DNA from: a virus
DNA: 49,281 bases
Direction: 5' to 3' (one strand)
IMG/VR virus record: IMGVR_UViG_3300043419_000444
Location: 1-49,281 of that record
Shown: piece after piece, positions 8,310 to 15,178 of the stretch
How positions within the stretch are numbered: position 1 is the stretch's first letter
How the letters are laid out: every line of letters starts with the position of its first letter
The notes under the pieces: model-generated
The model's input: the letters and a program-made list of their open reading frames with translations, nothing else
The model's database searches: none
Told to the model about the DNA's origin: nothing
Position numbers and translations under genes: made by a program

Positions 8310-8502
8310 TCTTATCCTTGAGTTTGGCTTCGATGGCGTCATTAACTTGACCTGCGCCCAATTGAGCAGACCAGATGCTAATTGCCTTCCTTCGCTTTAT
8401 CGCGCCACATTTTTCACATTCGCACACTTGATGCAGTGAACCGTTGAAGTCCTCAATAGAACGACTCCACTTTCCCCACTTGTGCCAGCAAAACTTAAAC
8501 AT
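8299..8502 (-). CDS. Small zinc-ribbon-like protein
   Basis: Encodes 67 residues behind AAGGAGAAG. The first half (CWHKWGKWSR...HQVCECEKCGAIKRRK) is a Cys/His-rich motif often seen in short phage proteins: C-x2-HKW-GKW near the start and C-x-C-x2-CG later. It probably binds one zinc. The second half is mildly acidic. Role unknown. Confidence 0.6.
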   Translation of the reverse strand: MFKFCWHKWGKWSRSIEDFNGSLHQVCECEKCGAIKRRKAISIWSAQLGAGQVNDAIEAKLKDKNGF

Positions 8503-8857
8503 GGTTCTTCTCCTTAAGAAGCAATTCAGTAGCGACCACAGCAGCGGCAATCTCGGACATTTCGCAAAGCCTGTTGATTTGGTTTTGGGTCAGCCCAACC
8601 CATTCACGCTTTGGTTGTGGTGTGGCAGTCTTGATGAAGTGCTCTGCAAATTCTCTTGCTCGATGCTTGTTGATGCCTTCACGAACAAGGTTCACAACAA
8701 TCACATCCATCTGCATCGCCACAGGCTCTTGCTTCTCTGCCTCTGCGATGGCTTGGTCGATGGATGTGATGGCGGCGTGGCATTCTTCAGTCGTTAGGCT
8801 TTTTCGCCGCGCTTTCCGAAGCGCCTCACGCCATTGTTTCATTGCTTCAATGCTCAT
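8495..8857 (-). CDS. Hypothetical phage protein
   Basis: Encodes 120 residues from ATG 8857 (MSIEAMKQWREALRKAR), which overlaps the stop of the 34-residue gene upstream. The N-terminal 'MS.EAMKqaREAL' opening followed by a conserved Ala/Glu helix is widespread among short phage proteins and often begins a modular gene. Base composition changes along this gene: upstream sequence is GC-rich, downstream sequence AT-richer. Function unknown. Confidence 0.6.
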   Translation of the reverse strand: MSIEAMKQWREALRKARRKSLTTEECHAAITSIDQAIAEAEKQEPVAMQMDVIVVNLVREGINKHRAREFAEHFIKTATPQPKREWVGLTQNQINRLCEMSEIAAAVVATELLLKEKNHV

Positions 8858-8958
8858 AGCGGTGCCTCTGGCAGTTGGTTGCGTTGTTGCGCTTGGTATT
8901 CGCGCTCTTGTTGGGCAGTCCACGGGACTGGGCCCGTGGGTGGTGGGAAGGGCCACAT
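8854..8958 (-). CDS. 34-residue Pro/Gln-rich peptide
   Basis: Reads MWPFPPPTGPVPWTAQQERE and continues with Gln-rich residues to APL. It is joined to both neighbours by overlaps: its ATG shares a base with the TGA of the gene upstream, and its TGA overlaps the ATG of the gene downstream. Tryptophan- and proline-rich short proteins of this form occur in other phages of the same style. Function unknown. Confidence 0.5.
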   Translation of the reverse strand: MWPFPPPTGPVPWTAQQEREYQAQQRNQLPEAPL

Positions 8959-9245
8959 CAGGCTGTCTCGCCCAGCATGTAGAGGGTCTTGGGTGTTGGC
9001 TTGTAGTGCAACATGGTCTCAGGCGCCAGCTTGGCGATACGCACCTCGTTGCCCTTGCGCATGTGATGGGTCACACCATCGCTCTGCACAGCAGTTACCA
9101 ACCAACCGTCGGATGTCCACACATCCGATGTGTCGTAGGCGTAGAACGCCTTGTCGTGGTCTTCCACGGTCACCATGCGCAACACGCCCTGAGGCATGGT
9201 TTTGTTGAGGTTGTGTTTGGTGGTGATGGTTTGGATGATTTCCAT
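8958..9245 (-). CDS. First gene of operon 1, hypothetical
   Basis: Encodes 95 residues behind AGGAG. The sequence looks like a compact beta-rich protein (GVLRMVTVEDHDKAFYAYDT; WLVTAVQSDGVTHHM). It directly follows the promoter/operator at 9288-9318, so it is the first product of that transcript. No family recognised. Confidence 0.6.
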   Translation of the reverse strand: MEIIQTITTKHNLNKTMPQGVLRMVTVEDHDKAFYAYDTSDVWTSDGWLVTAVQSDGVTHHMRKGNEVRIAKLAPETMLHYKPTPKTLYMLGETA

Positions 9246-9287
9246 TTTGTAACTCCTGATTAAACCTGCGACTGTGCAGTGATGAGA

Positions 9288-9318
9288 ATTCTAACACGAA
9301 GTTAGAGTGTGCTTGCAA
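9288..9318 (-). promoter_or_regulatory. Promoter with 17-bp inverted repeat operator, site 1
   Basis: On the minus strand: TTGCAA (9313-9318), 19 bases, then TAGAAT (-10, 9288-9293) preceded by TG. The perfect inverted repeat TCTAAC-TTCGT-GTTAGA (9290-9306) covers the -10. The leader contains CTGC-ACAGTC-GCAG and then GTTTAATCAGGAG before the ATG at 9245. Same arrangement as at 11918, 15150, 16048 and 22023-22051. Confidence 0.75.
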
Positions 9319-9331
9319 TTAGGTGATTTCC

Positions 9332-9619
9332 CTAGTCTTTCCCCATGGCCTTTCCGATAGCCATCAGTGACTCCACCGCCGCATGGCCCTCTGCCACCTT
9401 GGCGTCCACGATCTTCAGGCAGACATGCTCCACATGCCCACGGGTCTCAGGGTGGCACAGGATCAGGGCCTTCGCCAACATGCTGGTGGCGGCGTTGATC
9501 ATGACATTCATGGCGATGGTGTTGTCGTGCTCCTCCAGCACCCCGCGCATGAATTCGTTGTTCATCACCTCAACCTCTTCGCTCAGTTGGGCGATGATCT
9601 TGAGTTCTTCCCGCTCCAT
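9332..9619 (-). CDS. Hypothetical helical protein
   Basis: Encodes 95 residues starting MEREELKIIAQLSEEVEVMN. The ATG at 9619 is used because AAAGG sits at normal distance; the in-frame GTG at 9625 is too close to it. Helical, with AMNVMINAATSMLAKALIL near the centre. It is the last gene of operon 2, ending just downstream of promoter site 1. No family recognised. Confidence 0.55.
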   Translation of the reverse strand: MEREELKIIAQLSEEVEVMNNEFMRGVLEEHDNTIAMNVMINAATSMLAKALILCHPETRGHVEHVCLKIVDAKVAEGHAAVESLMAIGKAMGKD

Positions 9620-9621
9620 GG

Positions 9622-9909
9622 TCACTGCCTTTGGCTGGGGATGCGGTTCAGAATGGCCTCAGAGGCGTTTTTGAGGGCTGTGGCTACCTCACCCTCATCT
9701 TCCTCGTCTGCGAGGCTCCTGACCACATCTGCGCACGCTTGGCGCTCGATCATGATGGCCTGTTTGCTGGTTTGGATCGCCACGGTCATGATCTCGGCCT
9801 TTGCGACCGTCAGGGCGGCGTCAAACTCCTGCTGGGTGTAGAAGTCCACGGCGCCAGAGGTGCCAAGGATTTGTCGGGCCAAGCCGCTCAGTTCTTTTTT
9901 CTCAGTCAT
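9622..9909 (-). CDS. Hypothetical helical protein
   Basis: Encodes 95 residues, mostly amphipathic helix (QQEFDAALTVAKAEIMTVAI; ADVVRSLADEEDEGEVATAL). The 'IERqaCadvvrslad' section is a motif common in small phage proteins of unknown function. It overlaps the large gene upstream by eight bases. Confidence 0.6.
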   Translation of the reverse strand: MTEKKELSGLARQILGTSGAVDFYTQQEFDAALTVAKAEIMTVAIQTSKQAIMIERQACADVVRSLADEEDEGEVATALKNASEAILNRIPSQRQ

Positions 9910-10570
9910 TGTTTTCTTTCAGTTTGTAGTCTTTGAACACGACGCCTTTGCTTGCGTCACCTTTCCAGCACTCACTCACCCAACCACGCTTGCCGGACTT
10001 GTATGTGCGCCAGTGCCCACGCACTTGGTGCCTGCGCGGGGTTGCGTGCGTGCCACCCTGCGGATCGTTCTTTTGCTTCGGCGGCTCCACCACCACGGTG
10101 TGCCAGTCAAATGTAAGTGCGGGTTTACCCTTGGCCAATCTTTTTTGGTTAATGAAAGTGCGTTTAGGTGTTGGTCTATAGCCTTCGGATCGCGAGGCCA
10201 GCTTGGTCAGCACAGCAAGCACCATGCGATGTGCTGGCTTGATGTCTTCCATGGTTATCTCTTCGCCCTTGCGGTAAATCTTGAACTGATCACCATCCAG
10301 TATGTATGCGTATGGGGTGAAGTATGTCCCACCATGCCACATTGAGCACCCACCAACAGTGACCGACCCATCGCCCTGCAAAAGCCACATGGCAAAGTCT
10401 TTACCGCCAGTGTCGAGGCCAGCAATGCCCGTGCGTTTAGATGGCAAGTGCATCAAAAACTCCGCAGGCACCTTTGTGGCTTGCGTGGGCTCCATTTGAC
10501 CAACATCAAACCACAAAGCGGTCTCTGGCTCAGGTGCGAACTTCACGGCTTTTTGGATGAGCGGCGTCAT
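9902..10570 (-). CDS. Conserved phage hypothetical with basic C-terminal motif
   Basis: Encodes 222 residues. The C-terminal third has a conserved-looking motif: HATPRRHQVRGHWRTYKSGK, then WVSECWKGDASKGVVFKDYK. Rings of R-H-x-V-R-G-H-W-R are seen in other phage proteins with no established role. The first two-thirds is mixed alpha/beta with no known catalytic signature. It overlaps the 68-residue gene upstream by four bases. Confidence 0.6.
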   Translation of the reverse strand: MTPLIQKAVKFAPEPETALWFDVGQMEPTQATKVPAEFLMHLPSKRTGIAGLDTGGKDFAMWLLQGDGSVTVGGCSMWHGGTYFTPYAYILDGDQFKIYRKGEEITMEDIKPAHRMVLAVLTKLASRSEGYRPTPKRTFINQKRLAKGKPALTFDWHTVVVEPPKQKNDPQGGTHATPRRHQVRGHWRTYKSGKRGWVSECWKGDASKGVVFKDYKLKENND

Positions 10571-10773
10571 TCCTGCTCCTTCAGTCTTGCGATCTTGACT
10601 CTGATGTGCCCTTCACCCATGTGCCACATGAGTCGGTGCAGGAACTCGGACGACATCTTGGTGGTGTCGATCTCGATGTGGGCTTCGTGGCACAGCCTGA
10701 GACCGTCCACGATGACCTTTGGATTTTCGTGCGTCACTGTGCTTTCATGCACTGTGAATGTTGGCAAGTCCAT
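10567..10773 (-). CDS. Hypothetical small protein
   Basis: Encodes 68 residues, mixed alpha/beta (FTVHESTVTHENPKVIVDGLR; FLHRLMWHMGEGHIRVKIAR). Its start lies just after the stop of a 25-residue membrane peptide. Function not recognised. Confidence 0.55.
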   Translation of the reverse strand: MDLPTFTVHESTVTHENPKVIVDGLRLCHEAHIEIDTTKMSSEFLHRLMWHMGEGHIRVKIARLKEQE

Positions 10774-10774
10774 G

Positions 10775-10852
10775 TCAGTTCTTTGCGAGGTAGTAGGCGA
10801 GGAGGATCAGGGCGATCACACCCCACAGCTTGATTGTGGGGTGAACTCTCAC
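10775..10852 (-). CDS. 25-residue single-pass membrane peptide
   Basis: A GTG-initiated frame (VRVHPTIKLWGVIALILLAY then YLAKN) whose GTG overlaps the stop of the gene upstream (GTGA). The centre is one hydrophobic helix of ~15 residues with a basic flank, as in the other tiny membrane peptides of this genome (8084, 25934). The overlap and filled gap support it. Confidence 0.45.
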   Translation of the reverse strand: MRVHPTIKLWGVIALILLAYYLAKN

Positions 10853-11154
10853 TGTGCGTCTCCCGATGGGCTGTTCTCGATTGCCAGCAGGCTGTTGATC
10901 TTGTCGTCGATCTGCTTCACACGCTTGGCAAACTCTGCGGCGGCTTGGTCACGCTCCTTGCGCAACTTGTCGATCTGGTAGGGGCGAATGTCGAAGTTGT
11001 CGGGAATGTCCACCTCGAACATATGGGCCTGCACCTTCACAGCACTGGCGTCGAATGTTGCAGTGCTTGGGTCATAGTGCAAGAACTCAAAGTGAGGGGC
11101 CTTCTCCCAATCGTATTGACGGGCGACGATGTATCCGTTGATGGTGACTTTCAT
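10849..11154 (-). CDS. Conserved phage hypothetical protein with coiled-coil end
   Basis: Encodes 101 residues from ATG 11154 behind TAGGAGCACCAAC. The N-terminal part (KVTINGYIVARQYDWEKAPHFEF) is beta-rich and resembles a family of short phage proteins starting MKVTINGYIV. From ~60 on it is a coiled coil (QIDKLRKERDQAAAEFAKRV). Function is not known. Confidence 0.65.
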   Translation of the reverse strand: MKVTINGYIVARQYDWEKAPHFEFLHYDPSTATFDASAVKVQAHMFEVDIPDNFDIRPYQIDKLRKERDQAAAEFAKRVKQIDDKINSLLAIENSPSGDAQ

Positions 11155-11167
11155 GTTGGTGCTCCTA

Positions 11168-11521
11168 TTAACCGATGTGAATGATTTGAAAGTGTGAACG
11201 CATGAATGACTGCACATCAAGGGCGACTAAGCCGCCAAGGATCATGTTGTAGCAGTCACGCTTTGAGTGGTAGTAGTCGGCGTCACGCTCACCAGCGCGG
11301 AAGTTGTTCCACTGGTTTGCTTTGGCGTTGCGCTCAATGTCGGCCTCGAGCGAGTGCTCAGAGTAGTACGCCTTGAAACCTTCGAGGTTGTAGTGGGCGA
11401 TAAAGCCAGAGGCCAAGTACAAGAAGTTGTAGCCAGTCTTGTTGAGCTTGGTGATGTCTTTGCAGGCGGCGATCACATTCTTGCTGATCAGTTGTTTTTG
11501 GCGCTGTGTCAATGGTGTCAT
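11168..11521 (-). CDS. Conserved phage hypothetical protein
   Basis: Encodes 117 residues behind CAGGAGAACACC. Helical, with aromatic-rich segments (NKTGYNFLYLASGFIAHYNL; DADYYHSKRDCYNMILGGL). The 'tGYNFLylasGFIAHYn' portion recurs in small phage early proteins. No enzymatic motif. Second gene of operon 2. Confidence 0.6.
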   Translation of the reverse strand: MTPLTQRQKQLISKNVIAACKDITKLNKTGYNFLYLASGFIAHYNLEGFKAYYSEHSLEADIERNAKANQWNNFRAGERDADYYHSKRDCYNMILGGLVALDVQSFMRSHFQIIHIG

Positions 11522-11556
11522 GGTGTTCTCCTGATGGGGCCGAAGCCCCGTTTGGT

Positions 11557-11877
11557 TTACTTGTTGGGAGTGACGCGAATGTCAGCGCGGCCTTCTTTGC
11601 GGAATGTGTTCAGCACATCGTCTTGGATGCCGTAGGACACACACAACTTCTTGTAGTCAACGGTGCCTTTGACAGCAACCATTTGCACGGTCACAGAGTG
11701 CAACTCACCCTTGTGTTCGCCTTCGCCGTACTTGTTGGCGATGTCAGCCTTGAGGGCTTTGATTTGTGCCTCAAGGGCTTTGTACTGCTGGTCGAGCACA
11801 TAGAGTGCGTCGATGTCAGATGTGAGGGTCTCGACAGTTGCGAGGGCTTGGATGGTGGCTTGTGTTTCTGTGATCAT
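11557..11877 (-). CDS. First gene of operon 2, hypothetical coiled-coil protein
   Basis: Encodes 106 residues behind CAGGAGTATCAA. Residues ~20-60 are a coiled coil (YVLDQQYKALEAQIKALKAD), then a compact domain (VKGTVDYKKLCVSYGIQDDVLNTFRKEGRADIRVTP). This two-part layout is common in short phage proteins of unknown function. It follows promoter/operator site 2. Confidence 0.65.
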   Translation of the reverse strand: MITETQATIQALATVETLTSDIDALYVLDQQYKALEAQIKALKADIANKYGEGEHKGELHSVTVQMVAVKGTVDYKKLCVSYGIQDDVLNTFRKEGRADIRVTPNK

Positions 11878-11917
11878 TTGATACTCCTGTTAAACCGATC
11901 TCGTTGACCGTGAAAGA

Positions 11918-11948
11918 ATTCTAACACGAAGTTAGATTCTGGTTGCAA
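11918..11948 (-). promoter_or_regulatory. Promoter with 17-bp inverted repeat operator, site 2
   Basis: On the minus strand: TTGCAA (11943-11948), 19 bases, then TAGAAT (11918-11923) preceded by TG. The inverted repeat TCTAAC-TTCGT-GTTAGA (11920-11936) is identical in all 17 bases to site 1. The leader then holds CACGGTC and GGTTTAACAGGAG before the ATG at 11877, closely matching the leader of the SSB-like gene at 22114. Confidence 0.75.
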
Positions 11949-11992
11949 GCACTTTCTGCAAATAAATCTAAAAAAAGTGAAAAAAGTTTGTG

Positions 11993-12022
11993 CGGGGTGT
12001 TGTTTTTACGCAAATCACCCCG
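11993..12022 (-). terminator. Hairpin after the Ref-like HNH gene
   Basis: CGGGGTG (11993-11999) pairs with CACCCCG (12016-12022) around a 16-base loop. On the minus strand the hairpin is followed by CACAAAC and a run of six T, so it may end the operon read from site 3; on the plus strand TTTTT follows. The loop is long, which lowers confidence. Confidence 0.45.
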
Positions 12023-12036
12023 TTTTTGAAAACAAA

Positions 12037-12309
12037 CTATTTACTAGTTAAACTAGTAAACACATTGCTGATGGTCACATTCAGGGCGTCTTGCTCATCC
12101 ATCTTGGCGATTGCCCATGCTCTTTTCTCGCCATGCCAGCCCATCTTGCTACCTTGGTGGCATGACTTGCACAGGGCCACCACGGTGTAGTGGTTGCCCT
12201 GCTTGATGTGGTGTGCGTCACTGGGGCCTGCTTGCGCACACACGGAGCACGGTTGCTCTTTGACGAGGCCCACCCATGCACGCTCACTCTTGTTGTAACT
12301 GCCGTTCAT
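12037..12309 (-). CDS. Ref-like HNH nuclease
   Basis: Encodes 90 residues from ATG 12309, preceded by GGAGGCG. The signature CSVCAQAGPSDAHHIKQGN, then LCKSCHQGSKMGWHG, is that of the small HNH family related to P1 Ref (recombination enhancement): two Cys pairs hold zinc and the HH pair plus the later His form the nuclease site. Ref-type proteins cut DNA in a RecA-linked manner. Unlike the other HNH genes here it is compact and shows no sign of insertion into a neighbour. Its last codons contain one copy of ACTAGT-NNN-ACTAGT (12041-12059). It is the final gene of operon 3. Confidence 0.7.
   Translation of the reverse strand: MNGSYNKSERAWVGLVKEQPCSVCAQAGPSDAHHIKQGNHYTVVALCKSCHQGSKMGWHGEKRAWAIAKMDEQDALNVTISNVFTSLTSK
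12041..12059. repeat. Palindrome TTACTAGTT-A-AACTAGTAA, copy 1
   Basis: A perfect 9+1+9 palindrome inside the 3' end of the Ref-like gene. On the minus strand it contains ACTAGT-TTA-ACTAGT, encoding T-S-L-T-S. Related copies lie at 21241-21257 and 46423-46439. Confidence 0.7.
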
Positions 12310-12448
12310 GGAACGCCTCCTGCATGGCCTTTGGCAGGCTGTTGAAACAGGCCACAGAGCGACGAATGAAGCTGTCGAACCACCAGTCCCAACCACGGTT
12401 GTACATGAGGCGCTCGTGCGCCCGTTTGCGTATGCGCCTGACCTTCAT
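12284..12448 (-). CDS. 54-residue Trp/Arg-rich hypothetical protein
   Basis: Reads MKVRRIRKRAHERLMYNRGW, then DWWFDSFIRR, ending ERQLQQE. The start overlaps the stop of the gene upstream (ATGA) and the end overlaps the Ref-like gene start by 26 bases. A strongly basic first helix suggests nucleic-acid or membrane contact. Function unknown. Confidence 0.55.
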   Translation of the reverse strand: MKVRRIRKRAHERLMYNRGWDWWFDSFIRRSVACFNSLPKAMQEAFHERQLQQE

Positions 12449-12786
12449 GTCACCACCTTGTCGAATGCCCGGTTGCTGGCCTCCTGAGACCGCCAGACAT
12501 CGATTCTGGCCTGCGCTGATACCAACCCCCAGCGAAGTGTTTCTTCGGCCTCTACGGCGGCTTGCAGGCCCTTGAGCATTTCAAGGTACACGGGGTCTGC
12601 ATACGCCGCCGTCTCTGCCGCCGCCTCGGACTTTGCTTTGCCCTCGGCCTTGGCCTTGATCATCAGCATGGACTTCTGGCTTTTGCGGAACTCTTCAAGG
12701 TAAACGCGCTGGGCTTTGGCCTCTGCGTACTTGGCGCCATGGGTGTACAGGTAGTCCACTGCGGCGTTGATGTCCTTCTGGTTCAT
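12445..12786 (-). CDS. Conserved phage hypothetical helical protein
   Basis: Encodes 113 residues from ATG 12786, which shares bases with the stop upstream (TAATG). Almost entirely helical and Ala/Lys/Glu-rich (AEAKAQRVYLEEFRKSQKSM; ETLRWGLVSAQARIDVWRSQEAS). This protein type is frequent in phage recombination regions, but its role is not established. It lies four genes after the RuvC-like resolvase. Confidence 0.6.
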   Translation of the reverse strand: MNQKDINAAVDYLYTHGAKYAEAKAQRVYLEEFRKSQKSMLMIKAKAEGKAKSEAAAETAAYADPVYLEMLKGLQAAVEAEETLRWGLVSAQARIDVWRSQEASNRAFDKVVT

Positions 12787-13010
12787 TACTCTCTCCCGAT
12801 GCGGCACGCATATCCTGTGTAGTCAATGCGGAATGTGTTGGTGAATTTGCAGTCGTTGTGAATGCGGTTGGCCTCGATGGTCTTGCCCCACTCGACGCCT
12901 GCCCACATCACCAGTGCGAATGGCAACAAGCGAAGTGCTAATCGACGCAAGCGAAAGCCCCACACGACGAACAGGCGCTTTGCTCTCATGGTGAACACGG
13001 TGTCCTTCAT
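12786..13010 (-). CDS. Small membrane protein
   Basis: Encodes 74 residues from ATG 13010, with AGGAG eight bases ahead. A basic N-terminus precedes one membrane-spanning segment (RLLPFALVMWAGVEWG), followed by a soluble tail with two Cys. Topology is probably N-in. Function unknown. Confidence 0.55.
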   Translation of the reverse strand: MKDTVFTMRAKRLFVVWGFRLRRLALRLLPFALVMWAGVEWGKTIEANRIHNDCKFTNTFRIDYTGYACRIGRE

Positions 13011-13252
13011 TTGTTCATCTCCTCGATCAATGCTCCACACAGTTGTCTTGCGGCGTCGTTTCCATAGTGGACTGAGATAACGACTGTGTCTCCCTCTACG
13101 CGCACACCACGCATCAAGCCAGCCCAGTCACGCTTTAAAAGATATTCAATCGCTTGTGCGGCGTGTTCAGCGGTGTTGGCTCTTGTTTTATCTCTTAACT
13201 GCTCGGCGTAGGCTTTGCATTTTTCTATGTTCCAGTCTAATGATTCACTCAT
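13007..13252 (-). CDS. Hypothetical protein
   Basis: Encodes 81 residues from ATG 13252, overlapping the stop of the RuvC-like gene (ATGA). The N-terminal half is helical with Cys (NIEKCKAYAEQLRDKTRANT); the second half is beta-rich (VRVEGDTVVISVHYGNDAAR). No known family. Confidence 0.55.
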   Translation of the reverse strand: MSESLDWNIEKCKAYAEQLRDKTRANTAEHAAQAIEYLLKRDWAGLMRGVRVEGDTVVISVHYGNDAARQLCGALIEEMNK

Positions 13253-13704
13253 GATCCGTCTCCATGCTTTGCGATGAGTGCGGCATCTGCCAGTGCTTGG
13301 CCTTTGCCCTTCTTGTGCAAGTCTTTCCATGTGGGCCACAGTTGAATTGCTCGTGCTCGTGCGGCGTCCTTGTCGGTGCCGATCAAGCCCTGCGACTTCT
13401 TCCATGCCTGCGGTGTCACCAGCGTGCAGGGGATACCCATGGCGCCCAACACGCCCATGATGGTGCCCACGCTGTGACCGAAGTTAAACATCGACGACAC
13501 GCCTTGGCCCGGCATCGCGCCCACCTGCTCGACATACACATGGTCACACAGTGACGAGCCCATGAAGTCAGCGACAGCCGCCGCATTCACGCGAGTAGCA
13601 GAACCGATCTTCATGGTGGGCATCTCCATCCATTCGATGGGTGTGCCGTTTACCAGCAAAACCAACGCACCTGTTGCGCCGGGGTCAATACCAATCGTTC
13701 TCAT
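13249..13704 (-). CDS. RuvC-like Holliday junction resolvase
   Basis: Encodes 151 residues with the RuvC/RNase H fold signatures: IGIDPGATGAL (Asp7), a VYVEQV strand (Glu59), PQAWKK, and a final ADAALIAKHG helix (Asp140). Cellular RuvC is ~170 residues; this compact form is typical of phage resolvases. These acidic residues bind the metal used to cut four-way junctions, so it should resolve recombination or packaging intermediates. It lies in operon 3, read from promoter site 3. Confidence 0.85.
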   Translation of the reverse strand: MRTIGIDPGATGALVLLVNGTPIEWMEMPTMKIGSATRVNAAAVADFMGSSLCDHVYVEQVGAMPGQGVSSMFNFGHSVGTIMGVLGAMGIPCTLVTPQAWKKSQGLIGTDKDAARARAIQLWPTWKDLHKKGKGQALADAALIAKHGDGS

Positions 13705-13949
13705 GCGTGCTCTCCTTGGTTCATTTCGCTGACTTGGCGCCTCAGGCTGTCGACCACAAACTCCAACATTTCCAAGCGTGTGTCATCTTTGTTTTTGCAG
13801 TGAGCCGCCACCAGCAACAGGTCTTCCACGGTGGCGTCACGCCATGTCTCTAGCGATGTGCCACCCCAGTTTGGATTGCCCTTCACTGATAGCACTTGAA
13901 GGATGACTAAGTTGTCCTGCGCTCTAAATCTGATTGCTTCGATGGTCAT
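13701..13949 (-). CDS. Hypothetical protein
   Basis: Encodes 82 residues from ATG 13949 behind CAAGGAG. The first half is beta-rich (AIRFRAQDNLVILQVLSVKG) and the second helical (ATVEDLLLVAAHCKNKDDTR). It overlaps the RuvC-like gene by four bases. No recognised domain. Confidence 0.55.
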   Translation of the reverse strand: MTIEAIRFRAQDNLVILQVLSVKGNPNWGGTSLETWRDATVEDLLLVAAHCKNKDDTRLEMLEFVVDSLRRQVSEMNQGEHA

Positions 13950-14071
13950 GTCGTCTCCTTGAGTTCTGAAAAAATTGTGTTGCCACAGCGAATGCAACTC
14001 CACCAGTAGCTGTTCTTCGGTCTGTACTTGATGCCGAAGTTTGTTGGCTCGTATCGATGCTTGCAGTTCAT
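13946..14071 (-). CDS. 41-residue zinc-ribbon peptide
   Basis: Reads MNCKHRYEPTNFGIKYRPKN, then SYWWSCIRCGNTIFSE and on to the stop. One C-x-x-H near the start and one C-x-x-C form a minimal zinc site. It is joined to its neighbours by four-base overlaps on both sides. Likely a small nucleic-acid- or protein-binding unit. Confidence 0.55.
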   Translation of the reverse strand: MNCKHRYEPTNFGIKYRPKNSYWWSCIRCGNTIFSELKETT

Positions 14072-14346
14072 CTCTTACCTTTCAATTCAAAAAAATCACA
14101 CCGTTGCAAAATGAATCGCAAGGGCATGGATGGTTTGCCATATCTGTCTCTGATCGCCATGCATCGCTTGCCGATGTAGTGACTACATTCAAAGCACACT
14201 CTGCGGTCGTCGTGAGGGTCTTTGTCGCGCTCGAACATTTGCTCTGCGAGGTCGAATGCTTTGTCTTCGCACAAGCCCTCTTCCATGAACACCTGCCGTC
14301 TGCGTGCGTGACGCTCAATTGCTTTTTCTAATTCTTCTTCGGTCAT
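14068..14346 (-). CDS. Hypothetical protein with Cys-rich C-terminal half
   Basis: Encodes 92 residues from ATG 14346, overlapping the gene upstream (ATGA). A charged helix (EEELEKAIERHARRRQVFME) leads to a Cys motif: CFECSHYIGKRC, then RCDFFE. This 'C..C.hy....C...RC..F' layout is common in small phage zinc proteins. Role unknown. Confidence 0.6.
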   Translation of the reverse strand: MTEEELEKAIERHARRRQVFMEEGLCEDKAFDLAEQMFERDKDPHDDRRVCFECSHYIGKRCMAIRDRYGKPSMPLRFILQRCDFFELKGKR

Positions 14347-14816
14347 ATCGCCAACGCCATGTTGTCTGGTTTGCACTTGCCTGTGAGGATGTCATTCACG
14401 CGCTTCTCTGTCTTGCGATGTGCTGTGATCATTGTGCGTGCCGACAGGCTCTCACCCACCGTTGCATAGTCCTCGATCACACCGCGAATGGTGGTCAAGT
14501 CCTTGCCGTCGAATCGGATGGGAACATTCTGGGTGATGTGTCGGTTGCCAGCCTTTGCGAGGGCCGCTACAGCGTCACCGATGAGGTCGTCAGGGTCTTG
14601 CACCTCACCCATCTCCAACAGCGTCTCCATGAAGTTGACGATGTCCGAAATGATCTCCCACTGCTGAAGTGTTGGGTTGGGGTTTTGCTCGATGCTTCGC
14701 ATGCATGCGTTAATCAATTCCAACTGCGCTTTGCGCTTGTGCTCTGCCAATGGTTTGATTGGGTCAGCCAGCAACACATCCATGTGGCTGTAGGTGTATT
14801 TGAATTTGCTTTTCAC
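14343..14816 (-). CDS. Conserved phage hypothetical, helical
   Basis: Encodes 157 residues starting MKSKFKYTYSHMDVLLADPI. Mostly helical, with an acidic centre (MGEVQDPDDLIGDAVAAL) and a basic end. The 'Y.h.DvLladp.kPL' opening followed by helices is seen in phage accessory proteins of unknown role encoded with recombination genes. It overlaps its neighbours by four bases each. Confidence 0.6.
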   Translation of the reverse strand: MKSKFKYTYSHMDVLLADPIKPLAEHKRKAQLELINACMRSIEQNPNPTLQQWEIISDIVNFMETLLEMGEVQDPDDLIGDAVAALAKAGNRHITQNVPIRFDGKDLTTIRGVIEDYATVGESLSARTMITAHRKTEKRVNDILTGKCKPDNMALAI

Positions 14817-15109
14817 AAAACCTCCGCTGACTTGAGTTTGCCCGTCTCGCCATCAAAGGTTAGGTTCATGGTTCCAAGTAAAGCGAAGTTGTCAATCATC
14901 AGACGGCGCTCTGTGAATCCACTTGGATAGTGTTGGTACATCTTGTTCATGTACACATCCATGGTTTGATTGAAGTCTGGTTTGGGCTCTCGCTCCAAAC
15001 GGATGACCAATGCGCTCACTTGCAACTCTTGGCCCGAAGAGATGCGATTCAAATCTTCTTGAGTCAATTCGAGAAGATCACTTTTGTGTGGATGCGTTTT
15101 AAATTTCAT
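14813..15109 (-). CDS. First gene of operon 3, hypothetical
   Basis: Encodes 98 residues behind AACAGGAGAGTCGT. It begins basic and becomes mixed alpha/beta (LQVSALVIRLEREPK; MTFDGETGK-like end). It directly follows promoter/operator site 3. No family recognised. Confidence 0.55.
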   Translation of the reverse strand: MKFKTHPHKSDLLELTQEDLNRISSGQELQVSALVIRLEREPKPDFNQTMDVYMNKMYQHYPSGFTERRLMIDNFALLGTMNLTFDGETGKLKSAEVL

Positions 15110-15147
15110 ACGACTCTCCTGTTAACCCACAACATCGTGGTGCTGAG

Positions 15148-15178
15148 AGTCTAACATGAAATTAGATTGCTAAGGCAA
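15148..15178 (-). promoter_or_regulatory. Promoter with 17-bp inverted repeat operator, site 3
   Basis: On the minus strand: TTGCCT (15173-15178), 19 bases, then TAGACT (15148-15153) preceded by TG. The repeat TCTAAT-TTCAT-GTTAGA (15150-15166) has one arm mismatch. The leader holds a CCAC/GTGG hairpin, then GGTTAACAGGAG before ATG 15109. The -35 lies in the 3' end of the preceding gene, so this can reinforce transcription coming from site 4. Confidence 0.7.

Noticed and set aside
8574-9263. Plus-strand frame of 229 codons opposite early genes
   Set aside because: It crosses promoter-proximal and coupled minus-strand genes, is rich in Cys/Trp/His and has no RBS.
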